Both the position numbers and the translations under genes were made by a program. This document shows positions 1-12,092 of a DNA stretch of 64,000 nt, one piece after another. Under the pieces are notes generated by a model. It saw only the letters and a program-made list of their open reading frames with translations, did not search any database and was not told the DNA's origin. The stretch covers positions 41,634,001 through 41,698,000 of the forward strand of contig NC_134539.1 in the NCBI RefSeq assembly GCF_050624435.1, given 5' to 3'. Source of the stretch: Tenrec ecaudatus (lineage: Eukaryota > Chordata > Mammalia > Afrosoricida > Tenrecidae). The first letter of the stretch is position 1, and each line of letters begins with the position of its first letter.

Positions 1-290
1 AAAGGGATCATATATCCAGGGTATAGCACTGATGAAACACACAAATTCCCTGGTATGGCAAGAATGGGAGGGAGGAGAAGCCAATAGCAAGGATTACATA
101 GCCCCACACAAGGGGAACAAATACAGAATAGTAGGTGAACGGATCTCTAGAAAGGGGTCCTGGGGGATTGGGGGGGAGGTAATAAAGGAAGCTGATATCA
201 AAGAATTCAAGAAGAAAGAAAATGTTTTGAACATGATGGTGGCAACAATTGTACAATTAAGCATGATCTAATTGAATTATGGATTGCTAT
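1..290 (+). repeat. F2-family retrotransposon fragment (diverged)
   Basis: The stretch shares short matches with the better preserved copies at 46.0-46.8 and 62.1-63.7 kb: 'tatagcactgatgaaacaca' near position 22, and a degraded 'gatggtggcaacaattgtac' near 235. It is probably the 3' part of one of these elements, cut by the window edge. The A-rich end and AATAAA seen in better copies are not recognisable. No coding capacity is supported. Confidence 0.5.
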
Positions 291-292
291 AT

Positions 293-800
293 GTATTAGT
301 CAGGGTATATTAGAGAAACAAATCCACAGAAACTCATATATATGAGACAGTTTTATATAAAAGGTAAGTGTACATTAAGAAAGCCTGCCAACTCCATGCT
401 GTCCAAGCCCACAAGTCCAAATTAACTCATATGTCTGACACCAATCTACAAAGTCTTCCTCCATCTCACAAAACACATGCAATGACACCGACTGCAGGAG
501 GAAAGCTGAATTAGTGAATGTGTAAGCATCTTAGAGCTGACAAGGGTCTCCACACGGCTGCTCCGGCACCCAGGGCTGCATCGGGGTTGGTCCATACAGC
601 TTCTCCTTGGGGATGACTTGTAGGAAGTGAGCCTTGCCAGCTGAAGCAGGTAACTGGCTAAGGCAGCTGCACCCTGGTCTGACCATCAGAAAGCAAGAGA
701 CCTGAGAACTCAAAAGTTGAGGCTCACCAAGCCATTTATTCCTCCACCCTTCAATTAACCCCACGTGTTTATCCACCAGGTTGGCACAATAAACTAACAG
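293..800 (+). repeat. F1-family interspersed repeat, subtype A
   Basis: About 500 bp matching the copies at 58.70-59.22 kb (same strand) and 7.04-7.57 kb (opposite strand). Landmarks are 'agagaaacaaatccacagaa' at the left end, 'cacaaaacacatgcaatgac' in the middle and 'ggttggcacaataaact' at the right end. The left end resembles TGTTAG and the sequence looks LTR-like, but I cannot prove terminal repeats or a target-site duplication. I do not know a published name for it. Confidence 0.7.
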
Positions 801-2108
801 GAAACGTATATGGAATGAAGACAGAGACTTAAGGATCTAAAAACCACCTGTCTTGCTTATGTATTTCTGACCCAATACGGATTCTATTACATCAGCAGTT
901 ATGCTGATGTAGCAATCGCCAAGTAAGCAGGTGACTTGGAAGTTTGGTGACTATTGAAACCACGCTGAGTCTTCACTCAGACTGAAGTGGTCAGAAGAGG
1001 GCTGAGTGCACTGGTCCTCATATTTCATATCAGTCTCTCACGCCCTTACACCTCATTACTTAACAATCTGTCTCATGGCGCTTTGTTTACGATGCTGCCG
1101 AGGTAAAGTCCCATTGAAAGTGGATCCGGTTTGAAGTCACTGTTAGTATACACTGAGCAAGTGTGATAAATAGGTTCTCTGTTTCTCTAGGTACCTCTCC
1201 ATGTAAATTGATGACTACTGCCCAGGAGAAGGAACAAGGCCTGAAAACACGAAGAGAGATTAGTTTGAGTGTGACCAGGCCATCTGTAACAAGGGACATC
1301 TATCACTGTCACTCAAGAGAATCATGGTGCTGGGAAGATGCTTACTGTTTGGAAAAGGTCCCCGACTCCATCGCTGATAGTTGTCGCCTCCTTAGCTCAA
1401 CTTCGTTGGTTCCCTCCAAAAACGCTCTTCTATTCAAATTTGACAAACTAATTACTGCTACCATTTGGCTTTGAATGAGTCAATTATGGCTGCAGTCACT
1501 TGGCTTAGTAATTACGAAAATGATGGTTTGGGCTCAAGGCCAGTTCTTTCTTTCCTTGCTTCTCCACAGAAGCAGGGAGAGGTGCTTTTATAGGAAAATA
1601 GATGGTGATGCAGAAACCAGGTTGTAACAATTCATTTTAAATGACCCCAGTCAATGGGAAAATAAAACTGAACAGCCTGGCTTGAGGATAGGGCATTTTT
1701 TTTTCCTTTTTAAGAAGCACGGGCTTAGTTTCCAAGACTAATCCTAGTCTGTTCATTAATGGTGCAAAACTATTTCTATTTTTTCTTCTCATTCCTATCC
1801 CTATGCTAATCTTATAATTTTGTGTTAATTTAGAAAATTCATGTTTCCATTTAACACAGTATACACCATGAGGATTAAAAATCTCCTTCCAGGTTGATTT
1901 TGGAAAGAAACCTGTTACGAGGAATACAGGTTTTAGAGCTTCTGAAAACACAGTTTCACTTGGCTTGGAGGTTTTCTCAGAGTTCCACTGATGACATTTC
2001 TGGATCGGATGTTTACTCATGTAAAGAACATCATCACATTTCAAATCCGGGTTCTACCTTTGTTGACATATGTAACCATTGATATATCACTTAATTTCGG
2101 TATCCTTG
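801..2108. other. Unassigned, no gene seen
   Basis: About 1.3 kb between two F1 repeats. Short open frames on both strands (the longest is 135 codons on the minus strand near 1637-2044) have no recognisable domains or splice context. A small inverted motif, 'catcagcagttatgctgatg', lies near 890. Nothing else is supported. Confidence 0.5.
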
Positions 2109-2672
2109 TGTGTTAGTCCAGGTAGACTAGAGAAACAAATCCATAGAAACTTTCATATGTGTATACGGGAGAGTTTTATAGAAAGGGTAATTGTACATTA
2201 AGAAAGCATCCCAACCCAGTCCAGTCCAAGCCCATAAGTCTGATATTAGTCCATATGTCTGATACCAAGTTATAAAGTCCTCTTCAGACTCACAAAATAC
2301 ATGCAATAACACTCACAGGCCAGTAAGTAGAAAGTCTTTGGATCCGGTGGTGGTATAAACATGTCAGCGCTGGCAGGGGTCTCTACGTGGCTTCTTTGGC
2401 TTCAGGTCTGGCTGCATCAGGTTAGGTCCAAGTGGCTTCTCCAGCTCCCAGGGCATTGCGCATGTGTCTTGTCAGTAGAGTATTGTCTCAGGGAGTGAGC
2501 TAAGAGAGATAACTCTCTCCTGTTGCCAAGGAGGAAATACAGGAATTCCCAGAATTATCCAGAGAAGGCCATGCCCACCCAGAGGCCTCATTGGCTATGA
2601 CCTGATTGACAGACTAGACTCCACCTCTTCACAATCCTCAAATTGGCATATGATTATATAGCTACCACACCT
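2109..2672 (+). repeat. F1-family interspersed repeat, subtype B
   Basis: It begins with the same 'agactagagaaacaaatcc' end as the subtype A copies. The right half differs: it reads through 'cagaggcctcattggctatg' and 'gattgacagactagactcca'. The same right half recurs at 38.61-38.78 and 42.09-42.28 kb, so this is a recurrent subtype and not a local rearrangement. Confidence 0.7.
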
Positions 2673-2689
2673 TGGTCCCTTTGTCTCTA

Positions 2690-3715
2690 CATCAGGATTA
2701 ACATAGGATACATCCATTGTTCAATGTTTATGGGAATTCAACATAGTAGGAAAAGAAACAAAAGCCAAATGAATTGAATAGAAAAAAATATGAACATGAT
2801 AGATATACTGACTATACCAATACTCACTTTACAAATGAAAGTCTAAATCCACAAATTAAAATAGAGTGATTGTCAAAGTGGATAAAAACAAGATCCAACC
2901 AGATGTTGTCTACAAGAAGCCCACTTTAAGTAGAAAGCCAAGGTTGGAAGGAAAGATACGGAGGATGAAGTACCATGCTAATGGAAAGAAAGCTGGAACA
3001 CCTACATTAATTTTAGACACATAGGCTCCAGGATGAGGAAAATGACCAGGGCTAAAGAAAATAAGTCTGCTACATAAAGATAAAGAGGTGACTTCTCAAA
3101 GAAGGCATTCATCTAACAAAGCACCAAAATATAGGAAGCCAGGATGCACAGAACCTCAACATTCCAACTCAAACTCACCACCACATCAATTGCAACATAT
3201 AGTGGCAGAGTAGGACAGAGTAGAATTGTCCCTTTGGGTTGCCAAGACTTTAAATCTATAGAGGAGTAGAGAGCCTCCTCTTTAATCTCATAGAGTGGCT
3301 GGTAGGTTCAAACCACTGACTTTGGGGTTCATTGTTCAATGCATAACCCACTGTTCCATCAGAGCTCTTAGGGAAGGTATATCCATGATTATAGATGGAG
3401 ACATTACCACCTCTCTTTCAGTAATTAGTAGATGAAACAGGCAGAGGACCACATATCCACAGTTGACCTGAACAGAGCCATCAACCAGCTGTTATCAACT
3501 GCTCTCAACCTAATCGACACATAGAATGCTCCACCCCACAGCAACAGAATACGCAGTTTTCTTAAGCTCACTTTCGAAGGCCATCAAAACAGGCCATATT
3601 CTGGACCATCAATACATTTAACCAAAATTAAAAGCCTTTCAATTGTACAAAATGTATCCTCAAACCACAGTGCAAATTAAAATAGAAATAAATAACAAAA
3701 AGGCAGCTGGAAAGC
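2690..3715 (+). mobile_element. L1 ORF2 fragment (endonuclease region), decayed
   Basis: Sequence around 2885-3110 ('caagatccaaccagatgttg', 'tctacaagaagcccacttta') and 3480-3715 ('ctccaccccacagcaacaga', 'aaattaaaatagaaataaat') matches the typical mammalian L1 ORF2 endonuclease region in order and orientation. The two parts are separated by a SINE at about 3205-3375. The frame is broken many times and neither end of the L1 is present. This is an old, dead, internally interrupted copy. Confidence 0.7.
3205..3375 (-). repeat. AfroSINE-type SINE inside an L1 fragment
   Basis: On the minus strand it has the order expected of an afrotherian tRNA-like SINE: a diverged tRNA-like head near 3355, then 'ggttcaaaccactgac' (complement of the B-box region) and an ending near 3215. 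It interrupts the L1 fragment, so it inserted later. The identification is by pattern only. Confidence 0.55.
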
Positions 3716-4338
3716 TCTCAGTATGTGGAGCATGAGGTGTGACGAAGAAGCCTGACTCGAAATGAAACTGCACTCGGCAAGGGTTCGGTAGTGTTTCCTC
3801 TGCTATGTTGGTTAAGAGAGTACCGTGGGAGAGAAGGTCTATTCTGTTGGTTTATAATGAGAGGAAAATACAGGGTTGAGATGATGATTCTTCTTTCTTA
3901 ATCTCAGAAACACCCCCTGGGCATGCTATAGCTGGAAATTCTTTTTAGTCTTTTACAAAAGCGGATTTTGCCACAAAGAATTGCATTTGTTGAAATCCAC
4001 ACATACTGTGCACTAGACACTGGACTGTGAAATTTACAGCAATGCACATTCAATAAATTAGTATAAGCACCTACTATTGATGCTGCACCAGGCCCCACAA
4101 GACATGGGGGTGTGGGTACTTCGCGCTCCTTGGTTTTAAGACGCCATTGTGGGCTCTGCGGGACACTAGGATTCCATACACTTTGCTCTTTTTTACTTTG
4201 ACCTTGTAATTCTGTTAACATTCATTATAAATTGACCAGCCTTTGCTGTTTCCCTTTAGAAGTTAGAAATTAAACCATCTCTCCCTTTGAAGGACAGAAG
4301 TCACAAACAATAACTGCAACTGAAACAATGGCAAGTCC
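3716..4338. other. Unassigned, no gene seen
   Basis: About 0.6 kb with no recognisable coding region or repeat. A 105-codon minus-strand frame at 3904-4221 has no domain or homology that I can recognise. Confidence 0.4.
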
Positions 4339-4346
4339 CTCTAGAG

Positions 4347-4539
4347 CAGAGGTTCTCAACCTCCCTAACGCTACAACCCTTCATACAGTTCCTCATGTGG
4401 TGGGGACCCCGCAACCAAAGAATTATTTTTGTTGCTACTTCATAGCTGCCATTTTGCTACTGTTATGAATTGGGCAACCCCTGTGAAAGGATCATTCGAC
4501 CCCCAAAGGGGTCGTGACACACAGGTGGAGAACTGCTTG
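4347..4539. mobile_element. SPIN-like hAT element, non-autonomous
   Basis: The left end reads 'cagaggttctcaacct' and the right end 'ggtggagaactgcttg', which are imperfect inverted repeats of the CAGNGGTTCTCAACC type. The interior has 'tttgttgctacttcatagct', 'tgttatgaattgggcaaccc' and 'gacccccaaaggggtcgtga', typical of the short SPIN/URR1-like hAT elements. The left flank 'ctctagag' fits the known nTCTAGAn hAT target preference, while the right flank 'atctaggt' is a partial match. It is about 190 bp and non-coding. SPIN is known for patchy distribution attributed to horizontal transfer, including tenrecs among Afrotheria. Confidence 0.75.
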
Positions 4540-4547
4540 ATCTAGGT

Positions 4548-5030
4548 GAAGACAAAAATCTGAAAATCAGGTGGTATCTCAAGCATGACCACATAAAATT
4601 GTTGATTGCTCCAGAAGAGCCTCTTCACTGAGATTACTAGCTTTCTCATGAACTTTGATTCTTTCCTAAAAAATCTCCTTTACCTTGCCTACCAAAACAT
4701 CTCATCCTGTTGCCTGGGGAGGCAGGCTTTATCAGATTAGATCCACTCTGACTTCTTGAATACTGATATTCAAAATCAATCTATTTCTCCCATTCTCTTC
4801 TTTCTCATGTCATTGACTTACTCATCACTGTCTGTCCCAATTCACCAATGTTGCCTGAATACTGTGTGCTAGGTTTTATTGGCGATAGAGACAGAGTGGA
4901 ACATACCAAACATCCTACCTTTTCCTCAAACAGCACTTATATTACAATAAAAATAGAAAGAAAATAGACACACGAATGCATAATGTGTTCGTGGTTATAA
5001 GAGCTATGAATAAACTTTCATGATCTAGTA
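4548..5030. other. Unassigned, no gene seen
   Basis: About 0.5 kb of AT-rich sequence with no supported gene or repeat. Confidence 0.4.
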
Positions 5031-5185
5031 GCTAAAAGGCTTTGGTAGCCCAGAGGTCAGTTCAAAACCCCTTTAGAAAGTCTGGTAATTTATTTCCAAA
5101 TAAGCCCCAGTCACTGAAAACTGTGAGCCTGGTTTAACTCTGGCACACCACAGGTCATCCCCGGTCAGGGCCAACTCCAAGGCAA
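5030..5185 (+). repeat. Degraded AfroSINE-type SINE
   Basis: 'agcccagaggtcagttcaaa' followed by 'agtcactgaaaactgtgagc' is in the order of an AfroSINE B-box and body. It is heavily diverged and has no clear end or target duplication. Confidence 0.4.
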
Positions 5186-5505
5186 CATTTGTTCATGTTT
5201 TGTTTTTTAATTAGAAAACTAAAGAGTTCTGGAAATATCTAAGTCATGGCTAGATGCTGTCCTATTCATGAACTGCATCTTAAAGACAGCTTCGATATTT
5301 TTGGGAAACCCAAGGTGCCAAATTTTGTTGGAAAACATTAAGCTGCTACTCTCATACCAGGCAGCAGTGGAACTTGGCCTGTGTTCTAAATTCTGTCTCT
5401 ATGGTAAACAGTGTCCACTGCCACCGAATTTACCCGCCAGCCAGCTTCAAAGGGATATGGGCACCTCCAGATCCTCTTGGAGGTAAACTTGCTAAATAAT
5501 GAAAT

Positions 5506-5554
<49 letters not shown>
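5506..5554. repeat. (TCTA)n microsatellite, about 12 units
   Basis: Uninterrupted tetranucleotide array. It explains the Ser-Ile-Tyr-Leu repeats in short open frames here, which are not genes. Confidence 0.95.
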
Positions 5555-5559
5555 TTCAA

Positions 5560-7030
5560 AACAAGTGAAGCGTTGCTGTCAATATTACCTCCATGGCCTG
5601 AGGCTTCTAGACAAGGAAAGCAAGTTAAGCAAACAGCTTAACTTTCTTGGTTTAAAATATAATAATCAATTAAAAGTGTAGGCCTCAAAATGATTTCTAG
5701 ATACCTTCTAATTTTAATTCAGTGATCTGGTATTAGCAAGATTTAGATAAAATATCCCAAGTACACTTGCAGAAACATAAACGCATACTTCAAAAAGATT
5801 GGGGAAATTAAAGTTGTGAGAGTGGGCCTTGCTCCTAAAATGTGTGAAGCTTGGGATCATTAAAGACCTCTTCACCGGCATCCTGTCTCCTTTTTTGACA
5901 GCTGGCATTATAAGTGGCCTCATGGGTTCTAGGTTGTACGCTCAAATGCCACCCACTTGTCTCGTGTGTGCTCCTTGAGTATGCACTCTGAGCTTTGAGT
6001 GTGCCTCCAGAGAAGGCTGAGACTGCCCTCAAAGAATTGTTTGAACAGGAAACTTAAGAAAATAAGATCATGATCTAGAGGGGGAGGGAGTGATTCCATG
6101 AGGTCACACAGACATCGTCCCTGCTGAGAGATAGCGATGGAATAATAACCTGAGAGGGAGTCTAGAGTAAAGAAGACCAGGACCGAGAGCCCAATTTCCT
6201 GGTGGTCCTGCATGGGAGACACGTGACAAATGACTTCACATATGAGAGGCTTTTGTAGTCAAATGAAAGAGGGTCGCCATGAGGCTGAGGAGTCTCAATG
6301 GATTTGATAGCAATAAGTTTGGTTTAGTTTGGATGTAAAGTGGGAATTTGTACCCACAGCCCAATTAAGGCTAATATTTTGAAATCACAAGGTGAAACAT
6401 TTTAACCAAAGAAAAGGAAAACTTGTAAAACCTTAGGTTAGTCTGAAATGACCAGTGACATGGGATAAACAATATGTCAGGCGATCTGGGCCAGTGGCGA
6501 TGTCTTAGAAATGAGAGGTCAATCGGCCATGTGGTTTACATAAGCGGTTTCTGTACTGGTTAGACCAGGAGGAGATACGAGTTGTTTAAATTAAGCTCCA
6601 TGGTGACCCAAGTGATTGAGTAGAAAACATTTGAAAGTCATGGATGAGATGAAATAATGCTAAGAAGGAAGGAAGTTGGGTTGAAGCTCTGTTGTCTGTA
6701 ATGTGTTGTAACTTCTCTGAATGCTTTGGTTAGAAAATCTCCCAGCCTTTAAGTTTTGAAGAGTGTTTTTTAGACAAAGTGAAACATCACATTATTTCCA
6801 ACTCAAAGATTCTATAAGTTTAAGAAGTTATAAGATTCCACGATGTAGAAATAGCAAAAAAAATGAGACATCATACTAAATTAAAAATAGTTATTTTTAA
6901 TTAGATTTTGAGTACTCTACTAAAGAATAAAATGAAAATTCCCTTCTGAAATGATTGAAATGTATAGACTAGTATGTAAAGATGAAATCTTTTCAATTAT
7001 TATGTCTATTTCATAGATATAATTTTATTT
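5560..7030. other. Unassigned, no gene seen
   Basis: About 1.5 kb. Overlapping minus-strand frames of 65-97 codons at 5714-6222 have no recognisable domains. The end near 6840-7030 is strongly AT-rich. Confidence 0.4.
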
Positions 7031-7034
7031 TTAT

Positions 7035-7567
7035 TTATCTGAGAGTGTTGATTTATTGTGCCAACCTGGTGGATAAACACATATGGGGTTAATTGAATGG
7101 CAGAGAAATAAATGGCTCAGTGAGCCTGGTCTTTCTAGTTCTCGGATCTCTTGCTTTCTGATGGTCAGACCAGGGTGCAGCTGCCTTAGCCAGTCCCCTG
7201 CTTCAGCTGGCAAGGCTCACTTCCTGCAAGACATCCCCGAGGAGAAGCCACATGGACCTACCCTGATGCAGCCCTGGGTGCTGGAGCAGCCATGTGGAGA
7301 CCCCTGTCAGCGCTGAGATGCTTACACGTTCATTGATTCAGCTTTCCTCCTGCAGTTGGCATCATTGTGTGTGCTTTGTGAGATGGAGGAGGACTTTGTG
7401 AATTGGTGTTGGATATGTAGTTTAATAGGTTAATGTTGGACTTTTGGGCTTCGGCAGCACTGGGTTCGGATGTTTTCCTGATGTGCACTTACCCTTTATA
7501 TAAAACTCTCTCTTATACATATGAGTTTCTGCGGATTTGTTTCACTAATGTACCCAGACTAACACAA
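7035..7567 (-). repeat. F1-family interspersed repeat, subtype A, reverse
   Basis: Reverse-complement copy of the elements at 293-800 and 58700-59215. It reads 'tttattgtgccaacctggtg' at the left end and ends with the complement of 'tgtgttagtctgggt' at about 7565. It preserves the full length well, so it is useful for defining the family ends. The short frame at 7083-7316 is repeat sequence. Confidence 0.75.
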
Positions 7568-7569
7568 TT

Positions 7570-8440
7570 TTTAAAAGTATTAAAATAGTGTGTTCATGAC
7601 TTTAAAATTTAAACAGTATTGAGGATATAAGTGAGAAAGTACAAGTGCTTTTTGTTTTGCTTTGTTCTTACTCCAGAGTACAGCAGCCATATATATCTTG
7701 AGTATCCACTACTAATTTTTCTATGCATGTACAATTTCCTGTCATTTATGCCTCTTTCTTGGGAATAAAATTTTAATGAAATATTAACTAATGTAAAAAG
7801 TTTAAATAGTAACATTTAAGTGGTGTTAATTTAAGAAATAAAAACAACATCTAATTGCTGACCTTTGTATTTTTCTTCTGGAGTCATTGTCCTCCTGAGC
7901 TATCATGTTTACATATATTTCTAGGGAAAAGTGGCTGGTACTTTACTTTTTTCAGGATTCATTTTACCTTAAAATGGCCTTATTTCGACCTATTTACTGA
8001 AAACTGCCTTTATTAAATATCAAGTTCTGGGGGGAGACATGTGCTTTACATAGCTCCTTGAATAGCACTTTATATAGCCAATTATGTTTTTGCTTTCCAG
8101 AATTGCAATTGAAAAGCCATTTTATCTTTAGTGTTTTACAGTTGCACTTTGATTTATTTTGGTATGGATTTCTTCTTTTTAATCACACTTGGAATTTCCT
8201 GCAATCCTGAAGCACACAATTTATATGCTTCACAAATTCTGCAAAGTTGCCAGGTGTATCTTTTGAATACAACTATTTCTTAATTTTCTATGATTTCCTA
8301 AGACTTGTACACCTCCTCACTTTATTATTATTGTCTTTTCAAAACTGCCATTTTTTCCTCTCTGGATTAAATTTTATGCTAATTAAAAAAATATCGAATA
8401 CAGTACTCTAAATAAATGTCTACTGCAGTACACCTTACTG
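7570..8440. other. Unassigned AT-rich stretch
   Basis: About 0.9 kb of AT-rich sequence with many stops in every frame. No gene or recognisable repeat. Confidence 0.4.
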
Positions 8441-11240
8441 TGGTGGTTTGTGTGTTGCTATGATGCTGGATGTTATGGCACCAGTTTTACAAATACTAGC
8501 AAGGTTATCCATGGTGACCAGGTTTCAGCAGAGCTTCTAGATGAAGAGCAGACTATGAAGAAGGAATAGGCTGTCCACTTCTGAGGAATTAGCTGCTGAA
8601 AACCTTATTAATTTTAGAGGAACATTTCAGATACATGACGAGTTGCAGAGCATTTTCAGAGATAGAGCTGGAAGATGAGGTCTTTATGTTGGAAGGCACT
8701 CAAATATGCCTGAAGAGGTGCTGCCTTCTCAAAAACAGAGTCACCAAAATTATGTGGATGGAGTAAAGCCTTCAGAACCTTCATTTGCTGATGAGGCATG
8801 ACTCAAAAAGAGAAACAAGGAATGTAAATATCTGTGAACAACTAGAACCTCAAATGCACCAAGAGGGAAGCTAAGTAAGTTGGATTCGTAGACAACATTG
8901 CACTTCAAGCTAAATTTTACAGTATCCTTTTTGAGAATGAATAGGTCACTATTTTTTTGAGTTTATCATGCTTGGCATAGTAAACCATATGATTGTCTGC
9001 TTCAAAATAGTCTATATTAGTCCACTTCAGCTCACTAATGCCTAGGATATAGATTTTTATATAAGATTTTTAATAAGATTTTAAAAAAATCTTTATACAA
9101 GATAATATCTATGCACAGACATGAAAATGTAGTCAATATAACTGTTATTCCAATTTATGTACTGGACACTAAAGTTAGCGGTAAAGAAATTAAAGAATTC
9201 CACCAAATTCCTCAGTCTGCACTTGATCCAGCATGTACTCAAGAAACACTGGTAATTTTTCATCATTGGAATGAAACATTGGAAACATAGAGGAAGGAGC
9301 AGTAGTTGTAAATATGGCCTTAGTGATAGAGATGAAGCTGAAGCTAGCATGATAGAATTTTTCAAGACCAATGACTTATTCATAAAAATAACTTTTTTTC
9401 AATATCACAAAAGGTGACTATACATGTAGACTTCTCCAGATTGAGTACATATAAATCAAATTGACTACATCAGGGGAAAGACACATAATGAAGCTCAATA
9501 AGGTCAGTCAAAAAAAGGCCAGGGGCTGATTGTGGAACAGACCACTAATTGCTCATTTGTAAGTTCAAGTTGAAGTTAAGGAAAATGAAACCAACTCCAC
9601 AAAAGCCAAAATATGACCTTGAGTCTATCCATCTGATGTTTTAGACCATCTCAAGAATAGATTTCTAATGACAGAAGAACAGATGAGTTGTGGAATGACA
9701 TCAAGACCATCATATTTGAAGAAAATAAACAGTCATTAAAAAGACAGGAAAGAAAGAAAAGATCAAAGTGAATGCCAGAAAAAAAATTCTGAAACTTACT
9801 CATGACCACAGAGAAGCTAAAGCAAATGGGGGAAAAATGATGATGTCAGAGCTGAACAGAAAATTTCAAAGGGAAACTAAAAAGACAAAGTATTGTAATG
9901 CAATGTGTAAAGACCAGGAATTAGAAAGCCAAAGAGGAAGAGTATGTTAATCATATCTTAAGCTGAAAGAATTGAAGAAAAATCCTCAAGCCTGAGTTAC
10001 TATATTGGAAGATTCTATGGGAAAAATATTGAATGATGCAGGAAGCATAACAATAAGATGAAAAGAATACAGAGTAAGTGTACCCCAAAGAAAAGGTCTA
10101 CATTCAACCATTTCAAGAGGTAGAATATGATCAAGAACCATCATTACAGAAGGAAGCAGTCCTTCCAGAGGATACCAAAAAGATGTTGACTTGTGCTTTA
10201 TTGACTGTGTCAATGATAATCTATGGTCCAGAGGATACCAAAAAGATGTTGACTTGTGTTTTATTGACTGTGTCAATGATAATCTATGGATAGCCTTAAG
10301 GAGAATGGGAATTCCTGAGCATTGTGTACATGTGGAATTTGTACAATGGATCAGGAGGCAATTGTGGGAACAGAACAAGAAGATACTGAAGGATTTAAAA
10401 TCAGGAAAGGTGTGTGACAGGGGGTAACCTCTCACCACTCTTATTCAGTTTGTATGCTAAACACATCATCAGAGAAGCTAGATAGCGTGAAGAATGTGGC
10501 ATCAGGTTCGGAGGTTTGGAGGAAGGCAGGATGCAGATAACACAACCTTGCGTGGTGAAAGTCCAAACTTGAAGCACTTGTCAATGAAGGTCAAGGATGG
10601 AAGCCTTCAGTATGGATGATAACTCAGTGAAGAGGAAACCTAAATCCCCACAACTGAACCAATAGGTCACATCATGATAAATGGAAAAAAGACTGACGTT
10701 GTCCAGGATTTCGTCTTCTGGGATCCACAATCAATATTCATGAGGCAACAGTCAAGAGGCCAACAGTCAATTGCATTGGTAAATATTCTCACAATACCTC
10801 TTTAAAGTGTTGAAGAGCAAAGAGGTATGATCTATGACACAGTATTTTTATGCACTTTATATGCATGTGAAAGTTGGTCATTGAATAAGGAAGACCACAA
10901 AAGAATCAATGCATTTGAATTATATACTAAATTAAGAATTATGGAGAAGAGTGTTAAAAGTATCCTAGGCTGCCAAAAAGACAAACATTTGTCTTGGCAG
11001 AAATACAACAAGAATGCTCATTGGAAGGGAGAATGGCAAGACTTCATTTCACATACTTCGGACATGTTGTGAGGAGAGACCAGTCCCTAGAGAAGGACAT
11101 CATACTTGGTAAAGTGGAGGGGCAACAGAAAGAGGAAGGCCCTCAACATTATGACTTGACATAGTGGCTACAAAAATGGGCTCAAAAATTAGAAATACAT
11201 TACAGACAGCAGTAAAGATAGCCTCATTTGGTTATTCCAA
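8440..11240 (+). mobile_element. RTE (BovB-type) LINE, plus strand, dead
   Basis: Near full-length RTE-type LINE remnant of about 2.8 kb. The 5' part (8440-8960) has parallels at 22.18 and 43.25 kb. The middle (9480-9980) matches the RTE endonuclease/linker region, since the complement of the same sequence recurs at 21.4-21.8 kb. The reverse transcriptase follows at about 10100-11200, with a Phe-Ile-Asp motif ('CFIDCVNDNLW') and later a degraded ADNTT where active copies have YADD. All frames are broken by stops. A 63-bp in-frame tandem duplication sits on the first RT motif (10165-10290). There is no intact tail. Confidence 0.8.
10165..10290 (+). repeat. 63-bp tandem duplication in the RT region
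   Basis: Two adjacent 63-bp units (10165-10227 and 10228-10290) differ at only two positions that I can find. Each encodes 21 residues containing the Phe-Ile-Asp motif of the reverse transcriptase. The period is a multiple of three, so the frame continues through both units. Confidence 0.9.
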
Positions 11241-11285
11241 GTGGGAGAATTATTCAGGCTGTCTAGTTCATAGTACCATCAGAAA

Positions 11286-11485
11286 ATAATGCTTACTTTC
11301 TATGATTTTATTATAGTGTTTTATACGTCTATAAAACTTATTTTTAATTTAATAAACTCCCTATCTTCTTATATTAGTATATATATATATATATATATAT
11401 AAGAAGATAGGGAGTTTATTAAATTAAAAATAAGTTTTATAGACGTATAAAACACTATAATAAAATCATAGAAAGTAAGCATTAT
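11286..11485. repeat. Perfect inverted repeat, 89-bp arms
   Basis: The arms at 11286-11374 and 11397-11485 are exact reverse complements over 89 bases. They are separated by a 22-base TA-rich centre that can itself pair. Homology stops at 11285/11486. The arms begin 'ataatgcttactttctatg' and contain non-repetitive sequence, so this is not a simple-repeat palindrome. It lies about 50 bp beyond the RTE remnant and 670 bp upstream of the TOPORS-like start codon. Confidence 0.95.
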
Positions 11486-11489
11486 ATAT

Positions 11490-12020
11490 ATTACAGTTTT
11501 AAATGGCTGTGAAGGTCAATGGCTTGACCCCTACAATCACTTTATTTGAGAAAGATAAGACTACCTGCTTTCATAAAGATTTATAGACTTGGAAATACTA
11601 TGAGGCCATGTTCTACTCCATACTCTAAAGTCACCATGGTCACCATGAGTTGGAATTTACTAGACATCAGTGAATTTGTTATCTATCTATCATTTATATC
11701 ATCTAACATCTAATAAATATAATATCATTTATTTAGCATGTCTATATTAATGGATATTTAGTAAGTTTTCAATTTATGTTTTAACAAAAAAAACAACCCA
11801 GTAAACATATAAGTTCTGGTAGATTTGAATTTCCAGATTATATCACCAGAATATGGTTCTTAAATTTAAATTTTAAATTGGCTTTCTTAGTTTGCAATAG
11901 CTCATCTGAACAAGCGAAAGAGCATGAGTGGGCATGTATTCCAGTTTCTTTGCCTATGTTGAGTTTTACTGAGCACATTCATATTAATTTGAGAAAATAA
12001 CTTTTTGCTTCCCTTTATTC
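11490..12020. other. Unassigned, possible intron or upstream flank of the TOPORS-like gene
   Basis: About 0.5 kb of AT-rich sequence. It ends in a pyrimidine-rich tract and a candidate splice acceptor at 12021-12023. No coding region is visible. Confidence 0.4.
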
Positions 12021-12023
12021 TAG
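12003..12023 (+). promoter_or_regulatory. Candidate splice acceptor before the TOPORS-like ORF
   Basis: A tract of 'ttttgcttccctttattc' directly followed by TAG makes a strong-looking 3' splice site. If it is used, the exon starting at 12024 carries a 134-base 5' UTR segment before the ATG at 12158. There is no proof of a donor upstream. Confidence 0.45.
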
Positions 12024-12033
12024 TATTTATTCC

Positions 12034-12081
12034 ATGGAGAACCAGCAGCATACTACAAAACTACCCATGGATGGTTTTTAA
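12034..12081 (+). other. Upstream ORF 1 of the TOPORS-like gene (15 codons)
   Basis: The ATG at 12034 has a G at +4 and reads MENQQHTTKLPMDGF before TAA at 12079-12081. It lies in the presumed leader and would end before the main start. It may reduce translation of the main frame, or may be a remnant of an older N-terminal coding part. Confidence 0.35.
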
Positions 12082-12092
12082 TAAATATTTTC

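Noticed and set aside
1637..2044. 135-codon minus-strand frame
   Set aside because: No domain, no promoter or splice evidence.
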